DNA of 8,857 bases from Dehalococcoidia bacterium (lineage in GTDB: Bacteria > Chloroflexota > Dehalococcoidia > Dehalococcoidales > DAOWJH01): NCBI GenBank assembly GCA_030640495.1, contig DAOWJH010000045.1, positions 1 through 8,857 of the forward strand, in the 5' to 3' direction. This document shows positions 1 through 4,925 of the stretch, piece by piece; within the stretch, counting starts at the first letter, position 1; every line of letters starts with the position of its first letter. Below the pieces are notes generated by a model. The model searched no databases and was not told the DNA's origin. It saw only the letters and a program-made list of their open reading frames with translations. The translations under genes were made by a program, and so were the position numbers.

Positions 1-243
1 CGCATAGTGAACATCAATAACTATGCGCCCATCACTCGCCTCCAGAATGCGTTCGGCGAATAAGGCAGACGCAGCCCCGGAAGGGTGCTCTGCAGGCCAG
101 GCTTGTGCCAGCTTCCAATGATAGGTAGGTTCCCCAACCTCAGGCGGTGCCTCCTCTTTAGCACAGGCTGGAAGGAGTAGTGTCACTAACACCAGGATTA
201 GGCACAGGCTACCAATTAACATCAATAATCTTTTGTTCTTCAA
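1..243 (-). CDS. TRAP-transporter-like (DctP-type) substrate-binding lipoprotein, N-terminal part
   Basis: An 81-codon N-terminal fragment reading leftward off the window edge. It starts at TTG (241-243), with a strong Shine-Dalgarno AAGGAGGA at 253-260 and a 9-nt spacer. The product opens with KNKR, then a hydrophobic stretch (about residues 6-24) and a lipobox L-P-A-C with Cys27, so it should be a lipid-anchored protein outside the cytoplasmic membrane. After a short acidic/Pro linker comes YHWKLAQAWPAEHP, then ALFAERILEASDGRIVIDV. This is the usual start of the mature DctP fold (a strand ending in an H/W-rich segment, then a helix and a GRI strand). Family members bind organic acids and hand them to a TRAP permease. 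The ligand cannot be told, and the permease genes would lie outside the window. An in-frame ATG at 220-222 is less likely because it would remove the positively charged leader. The family call rests on about 50 mature residues. Confidence 0.75.
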   Translation of the reverse strand, partial: MKNKRLLMLIGSLCLILVLVTLLLPACAKEEAPPEVGEPTYHWKLAQAWPAEHPSGAASALFAERILEASDGRIVIDVHYA

Positions 244-269
244 TTTAGTAAGTCCTCCTTCTAAGATTT

Positions 270-297
270 TAGTCACCCGGGTTTAATCTAGTCACCC
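270..297. repeat. 9-bp direct repeat in the TRAP-gene leader
   Basis: TAGTCACCC occurs at 270-278 and again at 289-297, a 19-nt period (GGGTGACTA on the minus strand). It lies 10-37 nt upstream of the Shine-Dalgarno of the leftward binding-protein gene, where a regulator or RNA-binding protein could act. A third, weaker GGGTGA-like copy lies just beyond. No regulator family is recognised. Confidence 0.35.
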
Positions 298-342
298 CAT
301 TTCTCACCCCCTTCCAGGTCTCCCCCTTATCTTAAAGATTTC

Positions 343-372
343 TTTATAATTAAAACACCTATTTAATATCAC
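343..372 (-). promoter_or_regulatory. Candidate sigma70-type promoter for the TRAP binding-protein gene
   Basis: Read on the minus strand: -35 GTGATA (367-372), an 18-nt spacer, and -10 TATAAA (343-348). The -10 matches 5 of 6 consensus positions and the -35 matches 4 of 6. It lies downstream of the hairpin at 387-413 and would give a leader of roughly 95 nt before the TTG start. The call is based only on consensus matching in an A+T-rich stretch. Confidence 0.35.
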
Positions 373-386
373 TACCTAATTATCCT

Positions 387-413
387 AGAAAGACCTGTTG
401 TCCAGGTCTTTTC
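387..413. terminator. Hairpin resembling an intrinsic terminator
   Basis: Stem AAAGACCTG (389-397), loop TTGTC, and complementary arm CAGGTCTTT (403-411); further pairing of the flanking AG/CT is possible. On the plus strand it is followed by a T-rich run (TTTTCTATTTTA), the classic terminator shape. On the minus strand the T-tract is short (TTTCT, partly in the stem), so leftward termination is plausible but weaker. It lies about 215 nt past the methyltransferase stop and could end that transcript, or act as an attenuator between the promoter at 479-507 and the binding-protein gene. Confidence 0.5.
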
Positions 414-478
414 TATTTTACGTATTTCCTTTGTCTAGCCTCTCCATTCACGGTAACCATTCCAATCTATCAGCAATA

Positions 479-507
479 TCTATACCACTAGTTAGGAAAT
501 TTGTCAA
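479..507 (-). promoter_or_regulatory. Near-consensus sigma70-type promoter, leftward
   Basis: On the minus strand: -35 TTGACA (502-507, perfect), a 17-nt spacer, and -10 TATAGA (479-484), preceded by TGG so that an extended -10 (TGn) is present. It is one of the two best promoter matches in the window. Transcription would begin near 472 and run left through the hairpin at 387-413 toward the TRAP binding-protein gene, giving a leader of about 230 nt or a short terminated RNA of about 85 nt. Confidence 0.5.
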
Positions 508-626
508 GCCTTTCTTTTCCTGCCAATTTTTGAGAAATTTCTAAAGATTGTTTGCCTCCTATCGTAAAGTAGGGAGTAGCATCAGCTAGCCAAGCTTTGT
601 CAAAGCCGCACTAGAATCATTATAGT

Positions 627-1205
627 TTATTTATTACCCCCGGGTTTTGGTGTTCCTATCCATCTTGGAGTCCTATTCATGTATTCTTGATAGGCATCAC
701 CATACCTCTCAAGGCACATACGTTCTTCAGACTTTTCTAGAATTTTCCCCTGCAGGATTATGAATATTATCGCGCATAAGAGAAGAATCCAAGAAGCGGT
801 GGCTATGCCTATGCCGATAAGTACCAAGAAGGAGCCAAAGTTCATAGGGTGTCTTGAAATGCGATAGATGCCTTTAGTGACCGGTTTATCCAGCGGAGTA
901 TTGGAAAAACTTAGCGTTGCCATGGTGATGAGAATCATGCCTAGTAAATAAATAAAGAGTCCGGCATAGAACCAAGCCATGTCTAGTTTCAATGGTAAGA
1001 AAATGCTGTAAATCCATGGACCAAAAAAGGTTACTGTTAAGATACCGAGGGAAATTTTCTCCGATTTAGTATATGAGGGCCAAATGAAGAGGGTCGCTTT
1101 CTTATCAACAATCAAGCGGCCCAGTCCATAGCTTACGTACAGGTAGGGAATTATGAAAATCCAGGCGTTCCTTAAACCTATTTCGAATGCTGGTATAAGA
1201 GACAT
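627..1205 (-). CDS. Isoprenylcysteine carboxyl methyltransferase/PEMT-family membrane methyltransferase
   Basis: A 192-residue integral membrane protein with an ATG start and a GGGAGGG ribosome site 5 nt upstream. Hydrophobic segments lie near residues 13-33, 50-70, 78-99, 121-137 and 138-153. The C-terminal half carries the family signature: KGIYRISRHPMNFG (111-124), the G-x-Y-x-x-x-R-H-P loop that helps bind S-adenosylmethionine, then EERMCLERYGDAYQEY (160-175) and an R-x-P-R-W end. Family members methylate small or lipid-linked substrates at the membrane face. Bacterial members of this type are mostly uncharacterised, so no substrate can be named; eukaryotic-type prenylcysteine methylation is unlikely. 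It is separated from the acyl-CoA dehydrogenase gene by transposase debris and is probably its own unit, not part of the CoA cluster. Confidence 0.8.
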   Translation of the reverse strand: MSLIPAFEIGLRNAWIFIIPYLYVSYGLGRLIVDKKATLFIWPSYTKSEKISLGILTVTFFGPWIYSIFLPLKLDMAWFYAGLFIYLLGMILITMATLSFSNTPLDKPVTKGIYRISRHPMNFGSFLVLIGIGIATASWILLLCAIIFIILQGKILEKSEERMCLERYGDAYQEYMNRTPRWIGTPKPGGNK

Positions 1206-1335
1206 TATTTCCCTCCCTCTCTTACATTTTTACCCTTAAGTCAGCATGTTGCTAACAGTTACATAGACTAACTCATACTTTGCCTAAGCTGTTATAGTAT
1301 CCACATTTTAACACTTGAGCGCAACTATTGCATAG

Positions 1336-1452
1336 GTAGCAAGAAACCGAGCGGGGGGCAACCCCCATGATAATGCCGGGATGGAGAGCTTTCTCAAAAT
1401 GCGGGAAGGTGAGGAGGTGTATTTATGGGAACATAAAACACCAGCCGATGTG
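1336..1452 (+). pseudogene. Remnant of an IS3-family transposase (DDE domain fragment)
   Basis: The plus-strand frame between a TAG at 1333 and about 1452 translates to a segment with GGNPHDNAGMESF followed by EEVYLWEHKTPADV. This is the recognisable C-terminal part of the IS3-family OrfB integrase core (usual form G-N-P-Y-D-N-A-x-M-E-S-F, then E-E-V-Y-L). The Glu of M-E-S (codon 1384-1386) corresponds to the third catalytic acid of the DDE triad. Similarity stops after ADV; the frame then runs to a TGA at 1510-1512, inside the end of the opposing acyl-CoA dehydrogenase gene. The upstream transposase, OrfA and terminal inverted repeats are not seen, so this is decayed debris and not an active element. 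The family is assigned from memory of the motif. Confidence 0.7.
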
Positions 1453-1497
1453 TCCAATCATAGGGGTGCAGGCAAAAGTGTCCTTAAACCAATAAGG

Positions 1498-2619
1498 CTA
1501 GAACTTGTATGAGCGCAATATCTCTCTGGCAATAGTGTTCTTCATGATTTCAGAACTACCACCGGCTACCTGCAATGTCTTGATTTCCCGCCAATAACGG
1601 TCGAATGGAGACTCACGATAGCAGGCATAACTACCGGTTAAGGAGAAAGCTCTACTTACAATCTTTTCGGCAACTTCTGCAGCCAGGAGCTTTGAGATTG
1701 ATGTATTCAGTGTATGCTCAATACCGGCATCCTCTGCCAAGGCAGCTCTATCTCTTATCAATCGGGCTGCTTCCAGCTCAGCGACCATCTCAGCCAGTAG
1801 CCATTGAATGCCCTGAAAGTCAACCACACGGCTATCGCCGACCCTTCTATCCCTGGCATAGCTCACCGCATGTTCCAGGCAGCCACGGGCAAAACCAATA
1901 AGGGTAGAGGCGTTACCGATTCTGCTCAGGTTAAAGGTCGTCAAAAAAGCCGCCAATCCTTTGCCCTCTTCGCCAAGCAAATGGTCGCCAGGAACGCGAC
2001 ATCCTTCCAGAAAAATATCGTATACGGGGAGGGTTCTCATTCCCAACGGGTCGCGCTTTTCAAAGCGGATGCCGGGTGTGTCTCTATCTACTAGGAGGCA
2101 AGTCAATCCGATATCAGTTCGTGTAAACACCATTAAGATATCGGCATCACCAGCCAAGTTTATGTGACTCTTCTTGCCATTTATTATGTAGAAGCCGTTA
2201 TCCTTTTTGGCAGTTGTCTGGAGGTTTTTAAAACTTGAACCGACTTGTGGTTCAGAGATGGCGAGGGCGGCAACATACTCACCACTAGCTAGCTTGGGTA
2301 AGTATAGCCTTTTCTGTCTTTCTGTTCCAAAACTGAGGAGCATCTTTTCTAACTGCACGCTAGTCTGTGGCCCAGTGATGAGTTCTTTACTCAGTTCCTC
2401 CATAATAATGCAGTACTCCAGAGCACCCTTCCCCATCCCTCCGTATGCCTTGGGTACTATGGGACCCGTCCATCCCTTCTGGCCTATCTTCTTATGGAGA
2501 CCTCTGGGGAAAATACTCTTATCTTCATAATCCTTGGCTAGAGCAGCACTTTCCTTCTTAGCGAATCTAGCCACTTCATTTATGAGCTGGAGTTGTTCTG
2601 GTGAATATTGAAAGTCCAT
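1498..2619 (-). CDS. Acyl-CoA dehydrogenase-like flavoprotein lacking the usual catalytic Glu
   Basis: A 373-residue protein of normal length for the acyl-CoA dehydrogenase (ACAD) family, which uses FAD to form alpha,beta double bonds in acyl-CoAs. It has an ATG start with AGGGGG 7 nt upstream. The order is standard: N-terminal helical domain (about 1-115), a beta domain opening with ISEPQVGSS (121-129; usually T-E-P-x-A-G-S-D), INGKKSHINLAGDAD (146-160), then a C-terminal helical domain with R-D-R-R-V-G (256-261) and the terminal GGSSEIMKNTIAREIL (353-368). Family enzymes such as MCAD have E-G-T-S at the last motif, the Glu being the proton-abstracting base; here that position is Gly353. Isovaleryl- and long-chain enzymes place the base on another helix, but the end of the equivalent helix (RDRRVGD) has no obvious Glu. 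It may use another residue, act as an acyl-CoA reductase or have lost dehydrogenase activity. It is the last gene of the leftward cluster, 117 nt after the DUF6282 gene. Confidence 0.88.
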   Translation of the reverse strand: MDFQYSPEQLQLINEVARFAKKESAALAKDYEDKSIFPRGLHKKIGQKGWTGPIVPKAYGGMGKGALEYCIIMEELSKELITGPQTSVQLEKMLLSFGTERQKRLYLPKLASGEYVAALAISEPQVGSSFKNLQTTAKKDNGFYIINGKKSHINLAGDADILMVFTRTDIGLTCLLVDRDTPGIRFEKRDPLGMRTLPVYDIFLEGCRVPGDHLLGEEGKGLAAFLTTFNLSRIGNASTLIGFARGCLEHAVSYARDRRVGDSRVVDFQGIQWLLAEMVAELEAARLIRDRAALAEDAGIEHTLNTSISKLLAAEVAEKIVSRAFSLTGSYACYRESPFDRYWREIKTLQVAGGSSEIMKNTIAREILRSYKF

Positions 2620-2736
2620 TATTTACCCCCTTCATTTCCCCGGTTAAAGCCGGTCAGCAGACCAGGATGTGGTGCTAGAGCTTTAGTTTGTTTTATGCCG
2701 GGTATGGTGCCAAGCTAGCAATCCAGCGCCAAATTC

Positions 2737-3603
2737 TTAGTCAAGGCTTAATAACCGAGCGGGATTCACCTTCACCATTAGCTCTATCTCAGCTCGGGTG
2801 AGGCCGTATTTCAGCATGGTGGCAATGAACATTCTCATGCCTTCAGGGGCTGGAGGGTGGTAGATTTGCCCGAAATCTGTGCTCATAATACAATGCTCTG
2901 CCCCCACTGCTCTTATAGCCGCTACCATTTGACCGGGGTCTAACTTATCCGCGGTTGGCATGAGTGTCAGGAAGCAATGCTCAATAAACGCCCCCTCGCT
3001 GGCTAGCTGCTGTTGTGCTTCCAGCCCCAAGGACTCCTCTACGACCCCTCGCTCCAAAGCATGAGTGATAATTATCTTCCGAAGCCCTATTCGTTTAGCC
3101 GCCTCGACCAGAGCAAAGATTTCCCCTGGTGATAGATGACCACTGGCCAAGGTCATATCGTAATCCTTGATGATGTGTAGTATATCGGTTACTTCTGGGG
3201 CGAGCTTACCGCCTCGCAGTATAGTTATTCCCTCCCCGGGGAGCTTGATGCCAAGTAAGCCAGCTACCTTGCTTCTGGAATTTGCTGCCGAGAAGGTAGG
3301 CATCCATACTACCCGTGCTCCCAGCCTGGCAGAGACTTCAACAGTGGAGGTATTTAGTCCGCCGGTCTCATAATCAAGGCAAAGACTGCCGAAGGAAGAA
3401 ACCTCGGGAACCAGCAGGTTAACCAGGTGCGCCAGTGGGGCAGTTGGGTAGTCATGGCTTTTAAGGACAATCCCTCTCATACCAAACTCCCGGGCTTGCT
3501 TGGCTGTTTGTAACGCATCCAACCGCCGTTTAAGCAGTGAATCAGGAGCATGATGGAGATGCATATCAATGGAACCACATAAGATGTCATCTATGTCACC
3601 CAT
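2737..3603 (-). CDS. DUF6282-like amidohydrolase-fold metal-dependent hydrolase
   Basis: A 288-residue protein with an ATG start and AAAGGAG 7 nt upstream. It looks like the DUF6282 group, proteins of TIM-barrel amidohydrolase/PHP style. Candidate metal ligands appear in the expected order: D-M-H-L-H (His15, His17) after the first strand, LKSHD (Lys48, His50), SGHLSPGE (His156), ITHALE (His181), and STDFGQ (Asp243) near the C-terminus. This His-x-His ... His ... His ... Asp series suggests hydrolysis or decarboxylation of a small molecule at one or two metal ions. No signal peptide is present, so it should be cytoplasmic. The upstream 2-hydroxyacid dehydrogenase stops only 28 nt before its start, so the two are probably co-transcribed and may act on the same compound. 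The substrate is unknown, and the family name is from memory of its motifs. Confidence 0.75.
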   Translation of the reverse strand: MGDIDDILCGSIDMHLHHAPDSLLKRRLDALQTAKQAREFGMRGIVLKSHDYPTAPLAHLVNLLVPEVSSFGSLCLDYETGGLNTSTVEVSARLGARVVWMPTFSAANSRSKVAGLLGIKLPGEGITILRGGKLAPEVTDILHIIKDYDMTLASGHLSPGEIFALVEAAKRIGLRKIIITHALERGVVEESLGLEAQQQLASEGAFIEHCFLTLMPTADKLDPGQMVAAIRAVGAEHCIMSTDFGQIYHPPAPEGMRMFIATMLKYGLTRAEIELMVKVNPARLLSLD

Positions 3604-3631
3604 TAACTCGCTCCTTTCTAAAGGGTGAAGG

Positions 3632-4669
3632 TTACCTCATCTTTCCCCACTTTTGGACAAACCTGTCTTTGACCTGAGGGTTAATCAGGCTAAGGGGCCA
3701 CTCCCCGTGCTTCATTCTAGCCACCTCTTCTAGAGGGCGGCGCCACTGCTCAGCCTCAGCCTCCGGTCCGGCAAAGGCGGTATGGCCAGTAAGGATTACA
3801 TTATTCAAACTCAATAGTGGGTGGTTAGGACTAGGCGGGTCCGGGTCAATAGCGTCAAGGCCAGCGCCGGCAATGTAGCCTTCGGTCAGTGCCACATAGA
3901 TGGCTTCTGTATCCACAATGCCACCGCGGGCAGTATTGATAAGAAAAGCACTGGGCTTCATCTTTTTCAATTGGTCAAGACCTATGAGGTGCCTGGTCTC
4001 CGGTGTCAAAGAGCAATGGATTGAGACAAAGTCTGATTCCCGAAGCAACTGGTCCAAGCTTACTGCTTCTATGGCTAGTTCCTTAACAAGGCTTCCAGAT
4101 ATATAAGGGTCATAGGTCAGGATTCGCATCCCAAATCCCCTGGCTTTGGGGACTAAGGTGGTGGCAACTTTACCCAAACCGATAAGCCCCAGAGTTACCC
4201 CCCGCAGGCGATGCATCTTAGAGGCTAACTGGCGGAATTCTAGTGTGCGCTTGTCCCCGCTATATGCCCTACCAGCCCTAACCAGTCTATCCGATTCAAT
4301 AATCCTTCTCGACCAGCCAAGAATCAAACTCATCACATGGTCTGATACCTCTTCACGGCAATAACCAGGCACATTAGCAACACAGATGGCGCACTCGGTA
4401 GCTAATTGTACAGGTATTCCGTCAAAGCCGACACTAATAGTCTGGATTAATTTGCACCTGTCCAGTTTTTCTACTACCTCTGGGCTGATAGACCGGATGT
4501 TCCCGATGGTCATAATACAATCAGCATCACTGGCCAGGGTAAGGATGTCCTGGTCAGTATCACACTGTTGCTTAACATAGGCTATACCCATTTCTTTAAA
4601 GGCAGCCGGGTAATTTTGGTCCCGCGCCTGTGCCCAATCAAGGACCATTGCTACCTTATTGATGTCCAT
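3632..4669 (-). CDS. D-isomer-specific 2-hydroxyacid dehydrogenase (NAD-binding, CtBP/phosphoglycerate dehydrogenase-like)
   Basis: A 345-residue NAD(P)-dependent dehydrogenase, expected to interconvert a D-2-hydroxy acid and its 2-keto acid. With the ATG at 4667-4669 as residue 1, the Rossmann loop is G-L-I-G-L-G-K-V (161-168). Its second strand ends in LTYDP, where Asp187 favours NAD(H). Catalytic Arg248 lies in NTARGG and His296 in TGHTAF. The residue that is normally Glu (L-D-V-F-E) is Asp275 in LDAID, a conservative but uncommon change. The frame is open upstream to a TTG at 4763-4765, but that TTG is the -35 hexamer of the likely promoter, so transcripts would not contain it. The ATG at 4669 has AGGAG with a 5-nt spacer and gives the family's usual length. 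It is first in the leftward cluster. The exact substrate (for example glyoxylate, lactate-like or branched 2-oxo acids) cannot be read from sequence. Confidence 0.9.
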   Translation of the reverse strand: MDINKVAMVLDWAQARDQNYPAAFKEMGIAYVKQQCDTDQDILTLASDADCIMTIGNIRSISPEVVEKLDRCKLIQTISVGFDGIPVQLATECAICVANVPGYCREEVSDHVMSLILGWSRRIIESDRLVRAGRAYSGDKRTLEFRQLASKMHRLRGVTLGLIGLGKVATTLVPKARGFGMRILTYDPYISGSLVKELAIEAVSLDQLLRESDFVSIHCSLTPETRHLIGLDQLKKMKPSAFLINTARGGIVDTEAIYVALTEGYIAGAGLDAIDPDPPSPNHPLLSLNNVILTGHTAFAGPEAEAEQWRRPLEEVARMKHGEWPLSLINPQVKDRFVQKWGKMR

Positions 4670-4673
4670 GCAC

Positions 4674-4680
4674 TCTCCTA
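4674..4680 (-). promoter_or_regulatory. Ribosome binding site fixing the 2-hydroxyacid dehydrogenase start
   Basis: TAGGAGA on the minus strand, with the AGGAG core 5 nt before the ATG at 4667-4669. It supports this start over the longer in-frame TTG at 4765. Confidence 0.65.
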
Positions 4681-4736
4681 CTCCCCGGCAGTCATTTAAC
4701 CATTTGGAGGAGCTTGAATTTGTAATCAGCCTGAAC

Positions 4737-4765
4737 ACTTTAATTAGCCAAGCTATCTTTGTCAA
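4737..4765 (-). promoter_or_regulatory. Sigma70-type promoter for the leftward cluster
   Basis: On the minus strand: -35 TTGACA (4760-4765, perfect), a 17-nt spacer, and -10 TAAAGT (4737-4742, 4 of 6). Transcription would start near 4730, giving a leader of about 60 nt before the 2-hydroxyacid dehydrogenase ATG at 4669. Confidence 0.5.
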
Positions 4766-4789
4766 GTTGCCTAATTCTATTGAACAAAG

Positions 4790-4839
4790 TGCCTTTGATA
4801 GTCAACGCCCACCAGCCACCGACATAATGCCTTTGCTAG
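4790..4839. repeat. 12-bp direct repeat in the divergent promoter region
   Basis: TGCCTTTGATAG (4790-4801) and TGCCTTTGCTAG (4828-4839) differ at one position and are 38 nt apart. The first overlaps the palindrome CAAAG-TGC-CTTTG (4785-4797). They lie just upstream of both candidate promoters, as operator half-sites would. Confidence 0.4.
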
Positions 4840-4840
4840 C

Positions 4841-4867
4841 TTGACTTGGGTGGGGCTTTGATATACC
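4841..4867 (+). promoter_or_regulatory. Weak candidate promoter for the acyl-CoA synthetase/fusion unit
   Basis: TTGACT (4841-4846, 5 of 6), a 15-nt spacer and TATACC (4862-4867, 4 of 6). The spacer is shorter than the usual 16-18 nt, so it would be a poor promoter unless activated. It would give a leader of about 50 nt before the GTG at 4926. Confidence 0.27.
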
Positions 4868-4913
4868 CTTTCCCAAGGTTGGTGATGAACAACAATAGGG
4901 CAAGGTGGTTGAT

Positions 4914-4919
4914 GGGAGG
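4914..4919 (+). promoter_or_regulatory. Ribosome binding site fixing the acyl-CoA synthetase start
   Basis: GGGAGG ends 6 nt before GTG at 4926-4928. The in-frame GTG at 4905 has no such site and would place this Shine-Dalgarno inside the coding region, so 4926 is preferred. Confidence 0.65.
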
Positions 4920-4925
4920 TTAATA

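Larger units (their letters stand above)
244..626. other. Intergenic region upstream of the TRAP binding-protein gene
   Basis: This 383-nt gap has no convincing complete gene. On the minus strand it holds, from right to left: a 13-bp perfect palindrome GCTTTGTCAAAGC (594-606); an orphan open frame without a start codon (488-610); a near-consensus sigma70-type promoter (479-507); a hairpin (387-413); a second candidate promoter (343-372); and a 9-bp direct repeat close to the binding-protein ribosome site. The density of signals suggests a regulated leader for the gene at the left edge. The individual elements are listed separately where supportable. Confidence 0.6.
4670..4925. promoter_or_regulatory. 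Divergent promoter region between the two metabolic units
   Basis: This 256-nt region lies between two genes that start back to back. It contains a strong leftward promoter (4737-4765), a weaker rightward candidate (4841-4867), an interrupted palindrome CAAAG-TGC-CTTTG (4785-4797) and repeated CTTTG(A/C)TA motifs at 4793-4800, 4831-4838 and 4856-4863. Divergent arrangement with shared repeats suggests one regulator controls both directions, but no regulator gene lies within the window. Confidence 0.5.

Noticed and set aside
438..460. A short leader peptide starting at an ATG (MVTVNGEA...) in the leader before the hairpin at 387-413.
   Set aside because: No ribosome site precedes it and the frame is only about 15 codons; it does not contain a run of a single amino acid that would suggest classical attenuation.
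1353..1366. GC hairpin GGGGG-GCAA-CCCCC as a terminator for the acyl-CoA dehydrogenase gene.
   Set aside because: It has no T-run on either side long enough, and it lies inside the IS3 transposase-like frame, where it encodes the GGNP motif.
1412..1436. Strong Shine-Dalgarno (GAGGAGG) followed by ATG at 1425.
   Set aside because: The frame stops after three codons (ATG GGA ACA TAA). The purine-rich string is explained by Glu-Glu codons of the transposase remnant.
1605..2530. Plus-strand open frames across the acyl-CoA dehydrogenase gene, and similar opposite-strand frames over the hydrolase, ligase and fusion genes.
   Set aside because: They overlap well-supported genes and have low-complexity or cysteine/serine/proline-rich translations, no ribosome sites and no recognisable motifs.
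2620..2736. Possible terminator or promoter in the 117-nt gap between the hydrolase and acyl-CoA dehydrogenase genes.
   Set aside because: Only a short CCGG-flanked repeat is visible near 2640, with no T-run and no convincing -35/-10 pair, so read-through from the upstream genes is assumed.
4667..4765. Longer 2-hydroxyacid dehydrogenase reading from TTG at 4765 (32 extra residues).
   Set aside because: That TTG is the first three bases of a perfect TTGACA -35 box with a -10 17 nt on. It has no good ribosome site, and the extra residues do not look like the family. The ATG at 4669 has AGGAG at 5 nt.
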